Part shown: piece by piece, positions 11,155-23,422 of the stretch
Layout of the letters: each line of letters begins with the position of its first letter
How positions within the stretch are numbered: position 1 is the first letter of the stretch
From: Dromiciops gliroides
Lineage: Eukaryota > Chordata > Mammalia > Microbiotheria > Microbiotheriidae
DNA: 64,000 nucleotides
Direction of reading: 5' to 3'
NCBI RefSeq assembly: GCF_019393635.1
Contig: NC_057861.1
Coordinates: 301,341,468 to 301,405,467, forward strand
The notes under the pieces: model-generated
Seen by the model: the letters and a program-made list of their open reading frames with translations, nothing else
Told to the model about the DNA's origin: nothing
The model's database searches: none
Position numbers and translations under genes: made by a program

Positions 11155-11412
11155 TGGACAGTTAGGTGGCAGAGTGCTCCACCTAAAGTTAGGAAGACTC
11201 ATCTTCCTGAGTTCAAATCTGGCCTCAGACACTTATTAGCTGTGTGACTCCTCCAGGCAAGTCACTTAACCCTGTTTTCCTCAGTTCTTTATCTGTAAAA
11301 TGAGCTGGAGAAGGAATTGCAAACCACTCCAATATCTTTGCCAAGAAAACCCCAAAAGGGATCACAAAGAGTCAGACATGACGGAAAACACTCAACAACA
11401 ACAACAACAAGA
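11155..11412 (+). repeat. MAR1-type SINE, sense
   Basis: Starts GGACAGTTAGGTGGCAGAG and contains CTGAGTTCAAATCTGGCCTC, then GGAGAAGGAATTGCAAACCAC, CACAAAGAGTCAGACATGAC and a (CAA)n tail. Nearly complete. Confidence 0.88.
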
Positions 11413-11419
11413 AGTATGT

Positions 11420-11706
11420 ACAAACAAGCTTTATAGAGCATTAGAGAAAATAGAAAGAAGGTACTAACCTGAAGGGGGATATGAAGATTTCTGATAGAAG
11501 AGGGAGTTCTATCTGGGACAAGAAGGAGACCCGGAAGCCAGGAGGCAAAGAGGAGGAGAGAGAATTCCAGGCATGGGGGACAGCCATTGAAAATGTTGGG
11601 AGACAGAAAATGGAATATCTTGTGGGAGACCCGGTAAGGAGGTCAGTATCACTGGATACCAGGGAATGCCCGAGGGAGTGAAAGGTGTAAGAAGAATGGA
11701 AAGGTA

Positions 11707-11743
<37 letters not shown>

Positions 11744-12060
11744 TTCAAGTTATGAAGAGCTTTGAATGTTAAAGAGAGGATTTTACATTTGATACTGGAG
11801 GTGATAGGGAGCTACTGGATTTTATTGAGTAAGGGTCAGACATGGTCAGACCTGTGTTTTAGGAAGATCACTCTGACAGTTTAAGTGTAGGACGGATGGG
11901 AGTGGAGAGAGATGGCAAGGACACCAACCAGCAGGCAAAGCATGAGCTAGTGAGAGCCTACAACAGGGGTGCGGCAGTGCCAGAAGAAAGAAGCGGGGGT
12001 GGGTTGGAAGAGATCTTAGAGAAGATAAACTCCAACATCCCTATTTTGCAAGGTGGTGGC
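11420..12060 (-). repeat. L2 LINE fragment, antisense
   Basis: The + strand carries the reverse of L2 RT 3' sequence (GAAGAGCTTTGAATGTTAAA, GGTCAGACCTGTGTTTTAGG, AGATCACTCTGACAG, CAACCAGCAGGC). Interrupted by a (GT)n run at 11710-11742. No intact frame. Confidence 0.6.
11710..11742 (+). repeat. (GT)n microsatellite
   Basis: About 16 uninterrupted dinucleotide units within the antisense L2. Confidence 0.95.
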
Positions 12061-12064
12061 ATGG

Positions 12065-12310
12065 CCTGGGCCTGGCATCAGGAAGACCCGACTTAAAATG
12101 TGACCTGAAAATAAAATTTAAAAATGTGACCGTAGAGACCTATAGGCTGTGTGACTCTGGGCAAGTCACTTAACCTCTGCTGGCCTCAGCTTCCTCATTT
12201 GTAAAATGTGGGGAAATAATAGCACCTACCTCTCACAAAGAGAAACAAGTCAGATGGTAAATGTGAAGCTACTTTTATATAGTAGCTACTCTATAAACGT
12301 TAGCTATTAT
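12065..12310 (+). repeat. MIR/THER1-type SINE
   Basis: GACTCTGGGCAAGTCACTTAA, then CTCATTTGTAAAATGTGGGG and CTCTATAAACGTTAGCTATTA follow the MIR order. Confidence 0.8.
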
Positions 12311-12367
12311 TGTCATTATTAATAATTACCTTAGAAACAATTTCCTCTAACCCCCTTACTTTTACGT

Positions 12368-12600
12368 GGGCTGCTAGGTGGTACAGTGGATAGAGTCCCG
12401 GGGCCTTCAATCAGGAACATCCGCGTTCAAATGTGACTTCAAATGATTACTGGCTGTGTGACCCTGGGCACATTCTTAACCTGTTTTCCTCATCTGTGAA
12501 ATGGGAACATTAAAAGTATCAACTTCTTACAGGGTTGACGTAAGGACTCAGTGATGCGTTCGTTATCTGTAAAGTTTCTTTGCTACTGTTATTATTATTA
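12368..12600 (+). repeat. Older CORE-SINE (THER1/MIR relative)
   Basis: Head GGGCTGCTAGGTGGTACAGTG, core GGCTGTGTGACCCTGGGCAC and 3' part CATCTGTGAAATGGGAAC are all present, so this is an older long-tailed relative of the WSINE. It lies just upstream of the CpG island. Another scrap at 12605-12745 reads the other way. Confidence 0.75.
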
Positions 12601-12749
12601 TTGGGAGCTTAGAAGCCATCCACCTCATTTTACTGATGGGGAAACTGAGTCCAAGAGGGGTTAAAGTGCCTTGCCAGATGTGGTCACCCGTGGCAGAGGT
12701 GGAATTCGAATCCAAGTCCTATGACTCCCAATTCACAGTCCAGGGGGAT

Positions 12750-13450
12750 CCGCTCTACCCTAGCCAGGGGGTGGGGGGGTGGAGGGGGCGTTGGGAAGGA
12801 TTGATGCCTGCCGAAGTCATCGCTTCTTCCGCGTCTTTCCCGGTCCTGCCCCATGTCCTCTCTGCCGGCCCCAGTCCCCACGGGGGGCTGTGGTCCCCGA
12901 AGCGTGCCCTCCTTCCCCTCTCGTGCGCCGGGCCTGAGTTCTGAGCGGCCCCGGGGCACCCCGCCAGCACCCCACCCGGGCCCGGGAGCGCCGCCCCCTA
13001 GCGGAGCCGGCTGGGAGGGGCGCCCCGCCCCGCCGCCCGCCCGCCGGCCGGTAGCTCAGCTTCAAGTTAATTGCCGAGCGGGCTGTGGCGCGCGGGGCTG
13101 CGGAGCTGCTGCTGCTTCCGTCCGCTCGTCGGTCCGCTCCTCCGTCCACTCCAGCTTCTTTCTGTCTTGGAAGTCACACGCGGCTCTTCCTCCTCCTCAT
13201 CCTGAGAGAACCATGTCCAGGCTCAGCTGGGGCTACTGCGAACACAACGGTGAGAGAAACGAGTGGCGCTAACTTGGAGGAAACCGAGCCCGGGCCGGGG
13301 TTTCCAACTCTGCGGAGCGCGCGGCTGGCTCTGCTCTGAGTGCCTGGGGGCACGCGCTGCGGGAGGCTGGGAGGGGGTGCGGGCTGCGGCGATGGGCTGC
13401 GGATGGCGGGTAGAGAAGGCGCAGCCCTGGTCCTTCTGTATAGTTGGAGA
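12750..13450 (+). promoter_or_regulatory. CA13: CpG-island promoter and 5'UTR of CA13
   Basis: This is the only strongly GC- and CpG-rich stretch in an otherwise AT-rich window. It is densest at about 12890-13180, with several CCCGCCC-type Sp1-like boxes at 13020-13060. No TATA box was seen at a suitable distance from the ATG at 13213, so dispersed initiation is expected. It spans the 5'UTR, exon 1 and the start of intron 1. Long open frames here on both strands are by-products of GC richness. The exact transcription start is not visible. Confidence 0.85.
13213..13249 (+). CDS. CA13: CA13 coding exon 1
   Basis: Encodes [12 protein letters not shown] plus the first base of Gly13. The ATG has A at -3, a favourable context, and no upstream ATG was seen between it and 12853. 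The donor is G|GTGAGA. Residue 9 is Cys where human CA13 has Arg. The 5'UTR and transcription start lie in the CpG island just upstream and cannot be placed exactly. Confidence 0.95.
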
Positions 13451-16400
13451 AAACTTTCTGGTTCCTCATTAGTTGGTTTGCAAAACCCACACCCGGGGAA
13501 GGGCTGGCAGGGTCTGTGACGTGTTGCCGTGAAAAGCATTTTTTTTCTTTTGGTGAGAGTTGGTATGTGTCATCATTGTCATGGTTACAAAACCCCATCA
13601 CTAAATAATTTCCTGAAATGCTTACTAACCTTTACTTTGTAGTAACTGCTTTCTAAAGTCAGAAGTTCTAATCGGATCAAATCAAACTGCAATCCTTTTT
13701 TTTTTTTTTAATGAATTGAGGCATGCCATCTGCCAGGCATTTCTCAGCGCAGGGTCAGATATGATGTGTCCAGGCCATTGCAACATGCAGAGATTTAAGG
13801 GACTCTTTTTGCTTGGAAAGAGGTGCGGGGGCCCTTGCTGGCAGCTGGGACTGCAGAAGAGTTGGGCACACAGCAGTCTGGTTAACGGTTATGCCCATTT
13901 CCTAAGTATGCCATTCTTCCTGTGAACCGATGCTGCTGCTTTGGTCCTCTTTCTTAACACTTACTACCCCCTATCGAAATTAAGGATGACTATTTGTAAA
14001 TCTCCAGTGAAAGCATAGATTTCACGGATTGAAACAACTCCCTACATGTTTTTTCCTGTAGATCCTAAACTTGCTGGAGTAAAACAATAATTCTAGTTTT
14101 TCTACTTTAAATGCCAGTACTAATCATCACCCGGTGAATTCATGTTGTGTGTGTGTGTGTGTCAGGCCATTATATAAATGAACCAAATATTGGTTGTGTT
14201 TTAATATCTATGTTTTAATATAAAATGTATATTATATATATATATATATATATTTTTTTTTTGCCAAAAGTAAAGCTGTAAAACAAAATTCAGTTTCCTT
14301 TGTTGTGCTGTGTGTGGTATGGTAAATAGTAAACTGCAGAATGAACACTAGGGAAGATGGAAAGATGGATTTATTTTCTAATTAGTGTTATACTCTGGAG
14401 TTTGTAATGAATGTGCTAGTTAAGTTAATGGCAGCAGGTGAAATTTAGAAGTATAATTTAATGAATGCTATTATTTTAGAGAATTTCTTCCTAGCTGAGA
14501 TCTCAATTACACTTTTATATTTGGCTAATTTCACCTCCTACTTTGAAAGAGAAAAATTCCTTTCTCTTCATTTCCCTCTCAGCTGGAATTTTTATTATTG
14601 TTATATATTTGTTACTAGATGCCAGCAGTATGCTTATTGCTTAGAAGGGAGTAAAAAAAAAAATCCCCCTGCTCAGTAGGGTATTGATTAGCTAGTGATG
14701 AATGAAAATGTATGGCCTCCAGAGAAGCTCATGTTCTTTTCTAAACTCATTTGTCAGGCCTAGAAAAGTTTTGAACAAAGGAAGAACTTGAATCTCTGCT
14801 TTAGACTGTAATATATATGACCTCTCTCTTTTAAATCCATTATGGTCTTGGACAGAGTATCTGAAACTGGATCACTAAAAGGGCATTTAATAGGTTTTAT
14901 CTGTTGGTTTTGGTCTTGGATATAGAGCATTCATATAACAAGAATTTAGAATTGAATTCAGCTAGTGAGAGATAGTTCTTGAGTTGTTCTGGGGAAACCA
15001 CTACATAACTCTTCTCTGAAATGCTGCATGTCACTTTTAAATGTGTTTTAAATCATATGCTCTAAAAAAAAAAGAAAGCATAACTTCTTTAAGCAAGTTT
15101 GCTAGTACAGCAAACTCTATGCAATAGTTAATAGATAACCTTTGGCATTAGATGCAAAGTAGCTTATATACTAGTTTTGACCTTCAAAGGGCTTCAGATT
15201 AGAAAGGAAGTCAGTGGGCATGGAAATCTCTGGAAAAAAGATACAGGACAGTATTTCTATGCTATGTATGCATCCATCTACAAACCTAATTTTCTTCCAC
15301 TTAAGCCAAAGCTTGTCAACCATTGGAACTGCAGTTCTGGAAGTTTCCAACTCATAAAAACAAGTACAAAAAGACTGGACTGTTATATAGAGGCATTTGA
15401 TTAGAGATCTAAATGAGCAACTAATAAGGTAACTTAATCTGTCCTCTCTGATAAGTCAAAAGCAGGTAATTGAAGGCTTTTGACCAGCAAAGTTTCTACT
15501 TAAGCTCACTGGGTAGGATCTAAGTTCAATGGGTAGGATCCACACCTAAAGTAAGCTGAAAAGCCTTTTAGCTTGAAATGATATGGATAGCTGGATTGAC
15601 CTTGAGGAAGCATAAAAGATCCCTTCTTAGTGTAGGATAAAAGAAATCATGGTGAGAATATAGTTGAAAGTTGAGTCTATCTAGGGTGTTTGATTTTCTT
15701 TAAATCTTGCTCTAACTTATCTTTTATACAAATATTAGTACTTATGAATTATGCTTTATTATTTTAATAAAGGGCTAGCTTATTTTAATAGAAAAAGCAT
15801 CATTTGCTTACTAGTATGTTAAATACCCTTCTGTCATTTATCCTTGGCAGGGAATAATTTAGTCACTTAGCTAAAAAAAAGAATTAAAATTAGCTACCAC
15901 CATTCACAATTGATGGTTGCCATGCAAATTGAAAGCATAGAGTCTAGGAGAAAATGTATAGCTTCTCAAAGTATTTCCTTGCAAGCCCAACCCTATAAAG
16001 TGAGTTTCAGCTATTTAAATGACTGTACCTTCCCTACTGATTTTGTTGAAGATAAGAGATAGGCTTTCAAAACAGTACTGTCCTGGTAATATACCTGCTC
16101 TGTTTGGAAAAGGCTAACATTCAGTTTCTTAGAACAGAAAAGAAGGCACATCTCCCAATAATGGCTTTTGGCTTTTGGGTTTTCTTTGAAAGTTTGGCTT
16201 CTTTTTTTTTTTTTTGTCAGGGCAATGGGGGCTAAGTGACTTGCCCAGGGTCACACAGCCAGTAAGTGTCAAGTGTCTGAGGCTGGATTTGAACTCAGGA
16301 ACTCCTGAATCCAGGGCCAGTGCTTTATCCACTGTGCCACATAGCCGCCCTCTAGTTGGGCTTCTTTTAAAGAACATTTAATAAACTTGTATTACCTCCT

Positions 16401-19400
16401 CATATACAAAGGGAAGATATTTTAAAAGTTGTATTTGAAATTTAATTAGGGAAAACTAAAGGGTTTTATATAGATAATGAAAAAATGTGGTAAGCTACAA
16501 CTAGACAGAAATCTCCTTGAGGTCAAGGACCATTTTATTCCTTTTGTGTGCCCCTTACCTCCTAGGACATGGTAGTTCTCATAGGAGGCCTGAATAACTG
16601 ATCTATCTCTATATATAATATGTATGTATAATTAACGAATGAATGAACAAACCAAGTTACTTCCTGTTGTTTTTTTTAATCATAGGCCCAGTTCATTGGA
16701 GTGAACTTTTCCCAATTGCTGATGGGGATTATCAGTCTCCGATTGAGATCAAAACCAAAGAAGCGAAATATGACTCTTCTCTCCGGCCTCTCAATATCAA
16801 GTATGATCCAACCTCAGCTAAAATCATCAGCAATAGTGGCCATTCCTTCAGTGTGGACTTTGATGATTCAGAAGACAAATCAGGTTGGTTTGAGGGAGGA
16901 AGGAAAAATATATTACATTGAGTTTATTTTGTTGTTGTTGTTCAGTCATATCTGACTCTTTGTGACCCTGTCTGGGATTTTCTTAGCAAAGGCACTAGAG
17001 TTCTTTGCCATGTCTTTCCCCAGCTCATTTTACAGATGAAGAAACTGAGGCAAACAAGGTTAATTGACTTACCCAGGGTCACAAAACTAGTACGTATTTG
17101 AAGCTGGATTTGAATTCAAATCTTCCTGACTCCAGGCCCAGTGCTCTATCCATAGTGTATGCGTGTGTGTAAAACAGTTGTATTTATGTTAAGCTTTAAT
17201 ACTGGTCTTAATTTGTAACTATGACCACTTAGTATTCAATACCATGGAAATGTTGACAATTCAATGTTACTTCATAAAATGATACCTTTTTTTCCCTTTA
17301 AAATTCAAGTTATCACATAGAATTTTTAGCTGGGAAGAACTTTGGAGACATCTCTCAGTCTACAGGTAAGGAAGCATAAGCGACTTATCCGAAGTCACAT
17401 AGTAAGTGGCAGGGGCACTAAAGGCTGGGAGAGGTTAAGTGACTTGATCAGAGTCAATCCCATCTTCTCACTTGCAGACCAGTCAGTTCACTTTTCACTG
17501 TGCTACTGTAGCACTGTAATATTAATTGGAACACATGCCTTCCATCTGAATAGAAAGTATTAGGATTTTAATTTTTTTTTTTAGTGAGGCAATTGGGGTT
17601 AAGTGACTTGCCCAGGGTCACACAGCTAATAAGTGTTAGTGTCTGAGGCTGGATTTGAACTCAGGTACCCCTGACTCCAGGGCCAGTACTCTTTGCTCCT
17701 TAGTGGATAGTTTTAACTTTCCATGGAGAAAAAGAAAAGGTATCATTTGGTGGCAATTCTTTTAGTGATGATGATGTTCTCCTGAGCTGGGTGGTTCTCA
17801 GGTAACAGACACAGAGTTCATCTTTGTAGATTTTCCAGTTTGTTAATATCATATAGGAATTTAAGCTTTGCTTCCTTAGCTTAAAGGTCACCTCTACATC
17901 CTTTTGCAAAGCCAAATAAATATAGAATACATTGCATAGTGCTGTCTTCCTTTAAATGAACAGTTCTTGTTTCCTCGAAAGCTCTGTGTATATGCGTGTG
18001 TATGTGTGTTTATAATTATAAGGATTGTCAAGGAAACAGGTCATTAAAATTAGGCTATAGATAACAGAGAAAACTATATAAAAATTGTACCCAGAGATAT
18101 TTCTTGGGATTTCTGAAACCCTTTTAAAAATTAGCATTAAAAATCAAATAAAATGCCATCCTAATTAGAAAAAGAAGTTTTAAAAAGATACTATTCATTG
18201 GAAAAAAATTTCCTCTTATTTAGAGAAAAGTTGCTATAGTTTAGCAATAATGTCCTAGATTTATGTATACGTTTGCAATTGGCAAAAGTTACCAGCCCTC
18301 ACAAATTTCCTTCACATATTTTCCAAATTCACAGTGGCAATATATCTTTTGCCAGCACATAAATAAATTGGAGTACTGGACTCTATCTATAGCCTTCATT
18401 TCCATTTTTTATTTCACACCCATTTCCTATAGAATCAATCCAATTCCTTTCCAACTTTCATCTTCAACCTTTTAAGCTAATTGGTGTGCAATGAATAACA
18501 GCTATGTCATAGATACACTCTAAGGTCTTTGAGTAAAGGCTCTAAATACAGAGTATATATTGTTATGATTATTATTGCTATCAATAATGTTTTTTTCTTT
18601 TTTCATTTTTGGTGTTTTCCTTTATTACTGTGAATGATAATAGTATTTAATGCCTTTTTTAAAAAAAGTATTTCAAGTCACTTGAAGCCTGGCCATCCTC
18701 TTTTTGTTTTAGGATAATAATTGCTTAGATTGTATGTTACCTAAAAGTTAACACTTTGTTCTGTCCAAAGATACATTATATTTCATTGGAAAGGGCCTGT
18801 ATTATCTTCCAGAACTGATGTTGGGATGTGAGCTTTATAACACCTGTGTCAAACTCAGATAGAAAAGAATCCCTGCTTGCTACATGTTGATTGTGAAAAC
18901 CACAGATTATCTTTGTTGTATTATATTTTTATTTATTTTGTCAAATCTATCCCAGTTATATTTAATCTGGTTCCTGGGACTGAGCTGTATAAGGAGAGAA
19001 AGCAAAGAGAATCTAGTGGCAGAATTATGCAGCTCTGGGGAATCTAGTTACCTGGGTATCTTTCCCTCTGTGCTTAGGTTTATGTTCCCCTTTGGAGAGT
19101 CTCATGCATTTGTCTGGGCTGTAAGCTACATGAGGTCCTAGGGTCAGAATGCATCAAAGTGCTAAACAGTGATTATTTTATGTCCCAAAGTCTACATTCA
19201 TGACAAGTTCCTGCAGGGCAGAGAATATTTCCATGCCGACTTTGTATCTGTCTCCCTTCCTAGCATAATGCCTGTTATCTAGGAGGCACTTATTAAATGC
19301 TTGTTCAGTTGAACATCTTTTTAGCCCTTTACTATTCTTTTAGGTGTCACTGTGTCAGAGGTCAGGATATCCTGATGGTCAGTGTTCAAGGAACCCTGAC

Positions 19401-22400
19401 AAGAAACCAACAACATACTAAGAAAGTTCCCCTTATTCTTGTAACTCTAGAATTTGTGGAACTGGGACCCTGACAAGCGAGGGTGCTCTTTGATAGTGGG
19501 GGATAGTGTTGGACACTTATTAGCTATATGACTCTGATCAAGTCACTTAACCTCTCCCAGGCTTTAGTGTCCTCATCTGCAAAATAGAGATAAAAATACC
19601 TAATTCGGCGGGTTCCAAATTGATGAGATCACAGACAGACCCATTTGAGCACATGTACTTGTCATTATTATAACTTTCCTTGGAAAATTTACAGGGCCAA
19701 GGCTTTAGTGACTCCTGAGGCTATATAGCCTCTACTGGAAAGAGCCTTAAGTCAAGGGGGAATAAAATAATTATGAAGATAATAGCTCACTTTTATAAAA
19801 GCATTTTAAGGTTACAAACTTTTCCCTTTATTTATTGTTTTGCCAATTGTCTAGATGTTAAAAAGTGATGAAGAAAATGTTAATAATGCAGGTTATACTT
19901 AAAAAGGTGTCCTGTATACATTTTTTGAGGAGACAATTGGATTGTGGAACATTTACTAGCACTCCCCCTTAATGTTTCAAATAGCAGAAACCTGTGAAGG
20001 TTACATGCAGGACAAGGAAAGGAGATATGGAATTCCTTTTTTTTTCCATTTTTCTACTTTAAAAAAATCATCAATTTTTTTTTTTTTTGGTGAGGCACTT
20101 GGGGTTAAGTGACTTGCCCAGGGTCACACAGCTTGTAAGTGTTAAGTGTCTGAGTCTACATTTGAACTTAGATCCTCCTGACTTCAGGGCTGGTACTCTA
20201 TCTACTGTGCCACCTAGCTGCCCCTCATCAATTTTTTTGTTTTGTTTTGTTTTTTTGCAGGGCAATTAGGGTTAAGTGACTTGCCCAGGGTCACACAACT
20301 TGTAAGTGTTAAGTGCCAGGCCAGATTTGAACTCAGGTCCTCCTGACTTCAGGGCTGGTGCTCTATCCACTGTGCCACCTAGCTGCCTCTCATCAATTTA
20401 TTTTTGACATCTTTTTTTAAAAAATGTTGAATTCCAAATTCCCTTCCTTCTTCCAGCCCTCCCCCCCAATTGAAAAGGCAAGCAACATCATATCAGTATA
20501 AATCTTTTTACAAAAAAACTGTGTAAGGTTGGTAGATGGTGCAAATATTACGATTACTATTTGGTATCTGAGATTTGTTTATTTATTTAAAGCATTTTTT
20601 AATTTAAAGTTTTGAGTTCCAAATTCTATCCCTCCTTCCCTCCTCTCTCCCACCCCCTTCCTGAGGTAAGCAATCAAATATCGGTAATACATGTACAAAT
20701 CTGTAAAACATTACCATATTAGTCATTTTATATAGGAAAAATCACATAAAAGAAAGAAAGTGAAAAATTAACATGCTTCAAAGTCTGTATTCAGTCAATA
20801 TTAGTTCTTTCTCTGGAGGTGGACAGTATTCTTTAGTCCTTTAGGATTATCTAGCTAAGTCATTCACAGTTCTTCAATGAACAATATTGCTGTTACTGTG
20901 TACAACATTCTCCTGGTTCTTCACTATACATTAGTTCATGTAAGTCTTTACAGGTTTCTCTGAAATCATCCTACTTGTTATTTCTTTTAGCAGAATGATA
21001 TTCCATTACAATCATATACCATAGCTTGTTTAGCCATTCCCTAGTTGATGGGCATCCCTTTGATTTCTAATTCTTAGCCACCATGAAAAGAACTGCTATA
21101 AATATTTTTGTATAAATGGTCCTTTTCCCTTTTTTGAGATATCTTTGATATAGACCTAGCAGTGGTATTGCTGGATCAAAGGATATGCACAGTTTTATAG
21201 CCTTTGGGCATAGTTCCAAATTGTTACAAATATTATTACCCTAGTATAAAAGTGGGATATGAAAACTGAAGCTTAGAGAAATTAAGTGACTTGTTCAGAT
21301 CATATAGCTAGTAAGTGTTAGAACTGGGACCTAAATTTAGATCATCTGACTCCATCCTCACCCGTAAGGATGGAAGTACAGGAAACTTAGGAGGGTGAGC
21401 AAAAGGTCCTGATGAATGAAATGTTTAAATTCAAGCCTCTGCCTGGGGTTAACAAGCCTTGAGAAGGGGAAGATACAAGAACTGTCATTTTGTTCATCCT
21501 GGCATTGCCCAGAAGGTACAACTCTGAAAAGAATAATTGGGAGTGGAAAGTAACGCAAATAATTCCTCTGGGAGAGGGGAAAGGAAACAAGACCAGCCTA
21601 AACAGATAGTTAATGCAGCAATAGGCATGCCTTGAGGCAGGCTTGTAACATAGGCAGGGTCACTGACACAGGAGGAAGTGGTAGACCACCACTGACTTGG
21701 TTTGATAAGGAACCTTTGCCGGGCCCAGCTGGTTCCCCACCAGCAGTACATTGTAAAGCTGGTCACTCACCCCACAGAAAGGGAAGTGGCAAGGAAGAAG
21801 CCTAAAGGGAAAATGCTGTAATTACAACCAGGAAGACAGAGAAGTTAATCTGTGGGATGACAAGGTAGTGGCTACTAGTTGGCAGTAGCACTAATGAAGG
21901 AAGCTAGGTGGTGCACTGGGCCTGGAGTCAGGAAGAACTGTCTTCCAATCCAGCCTCAGACACTTACTACTTGTATGACCCTGAGCAAGTCACTTCACCT
22001 CTGTTTGCCTTAATTCACTGGAGAAGGAAATGGCTAACCACTCCACTATCTTTGCCAAGAAAACCCCACAGACAGTATTGGTATGATATGGTTCACAGGG
22101 TCAAAAAGAGTTGAACATTAGTGAATGATGACTGAACAACTACAGATTTACAGTTGGGGTGTGAGACGGAATCAGAAAAGACCTCATGTAGGAAGTAGCG
22201 CCTCAGCTGAGTTCTAAGAACAAACAACAACAACATCAGAAGCTAGAGATTTTAAGACGTGGAGACCAGGTAGGGAGTGTATTGCCCACATATAGGCTTT
22301 GCAAAGGCACAAAGATGGGGGGTGGACTGTTGTTGAACTGGAAGAAGTCATTTGACTAGATTGTAGAAAATATCAAGAAGAGCAGAATTTAAAGCTAGAA

Positions 22401-23269
22401 AGATGGGTTTGAGCCAGGCTGTGAGGAGTTTTCTACCAAATGAAGATTTTTTTATTTGATCCTAGATTTTAGAAAGGGATATTTACTAAGATGATAGATA
22501 TAGTAACAACAGCTGGTACAAAACAACCCCCCCCCCAAAAGAAGTCTGTGACCCACAAGTACAGATAGAGTCCAGGGGAAAGCTTAGCAAGTAGATGTGA
22601 AGGTATAACCCGCAGCTCCTGGTTCCTAAAAGTCTTCTCCCATTTGTCGTATGCTCAAGAAGTTCCCCTTAAAAATAATGGATCCATATCTGTCTGTCCT
22701 TGGACCTTAGTGCAGACATTGCTGCAACTGGCAGCTATGGGGGTCTGACAGGCAGGGGAGGGAAGGGGCAGGGGGTGTGAGGGTGCTGTGCTCAGATGCT
22801 GGTGAGAAGATGGGAAGTTCAGAATCCTCTGCACCCTTTAGAGCTCATAAAGTCCTCCTCTGGCCCAGGTGTGGTGGGGAGGGAGACTTGTCTATGGCTG
22901 AAGTGGAAGACTATGTTTTCTGACAGGAGTTTCCATCTCAAGAGGTTCAATAAGAGTGCCACTAGCTTCTGGATTGAATCCCTTTTCAACTTGCTTGATA
23001 ATTTATAGATGATCCTTGAAGCATGACACAAATTTCCTTGACCTATGCAAACATGATTCTTGTGCAACTCATTCTAGTTCAAAAGACTTTTTACACTTAA
23101 TGATAATAGCTAGCACTTATAGGTTTAAGGTTTACAAAATACTTTAGATATGTTAACTTATTTAATTCTCAGAATAACTCTGTAGGTGGGTGCTGTTATC
23201 TCCACTTCACAGATGAGTAAACTAAGGCTATGAGGGCTTAAGTGACTTGTCCAGGGTCATCCAGCTAGG

Positions 23270-23300
<31 letters not shown>

Positions 23301-23373
23301 CACACACACACACATACACACATATACACACATACATACATATATATACACATATATATACATATATACATAC

Positions 23374-23422
<49 letters not shown>

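Noticed and set aside
1..13000. Possible RBIS/E2F5 exons, expected upstream of CA13 by human gene order
   Set aside because: No protein match was recognised by eye; in human the gap is about 25 kb, longer than the upstream part of this window.
12636..13601. Many open frames of 70 to 140 codons on both strands around the CpG island
   Set aside because: GC-rich sequence has few stop codons. Several start only at GTG-type codons, and none shows a known domain. The real coding part here is the 37-base CA13 exon 1.
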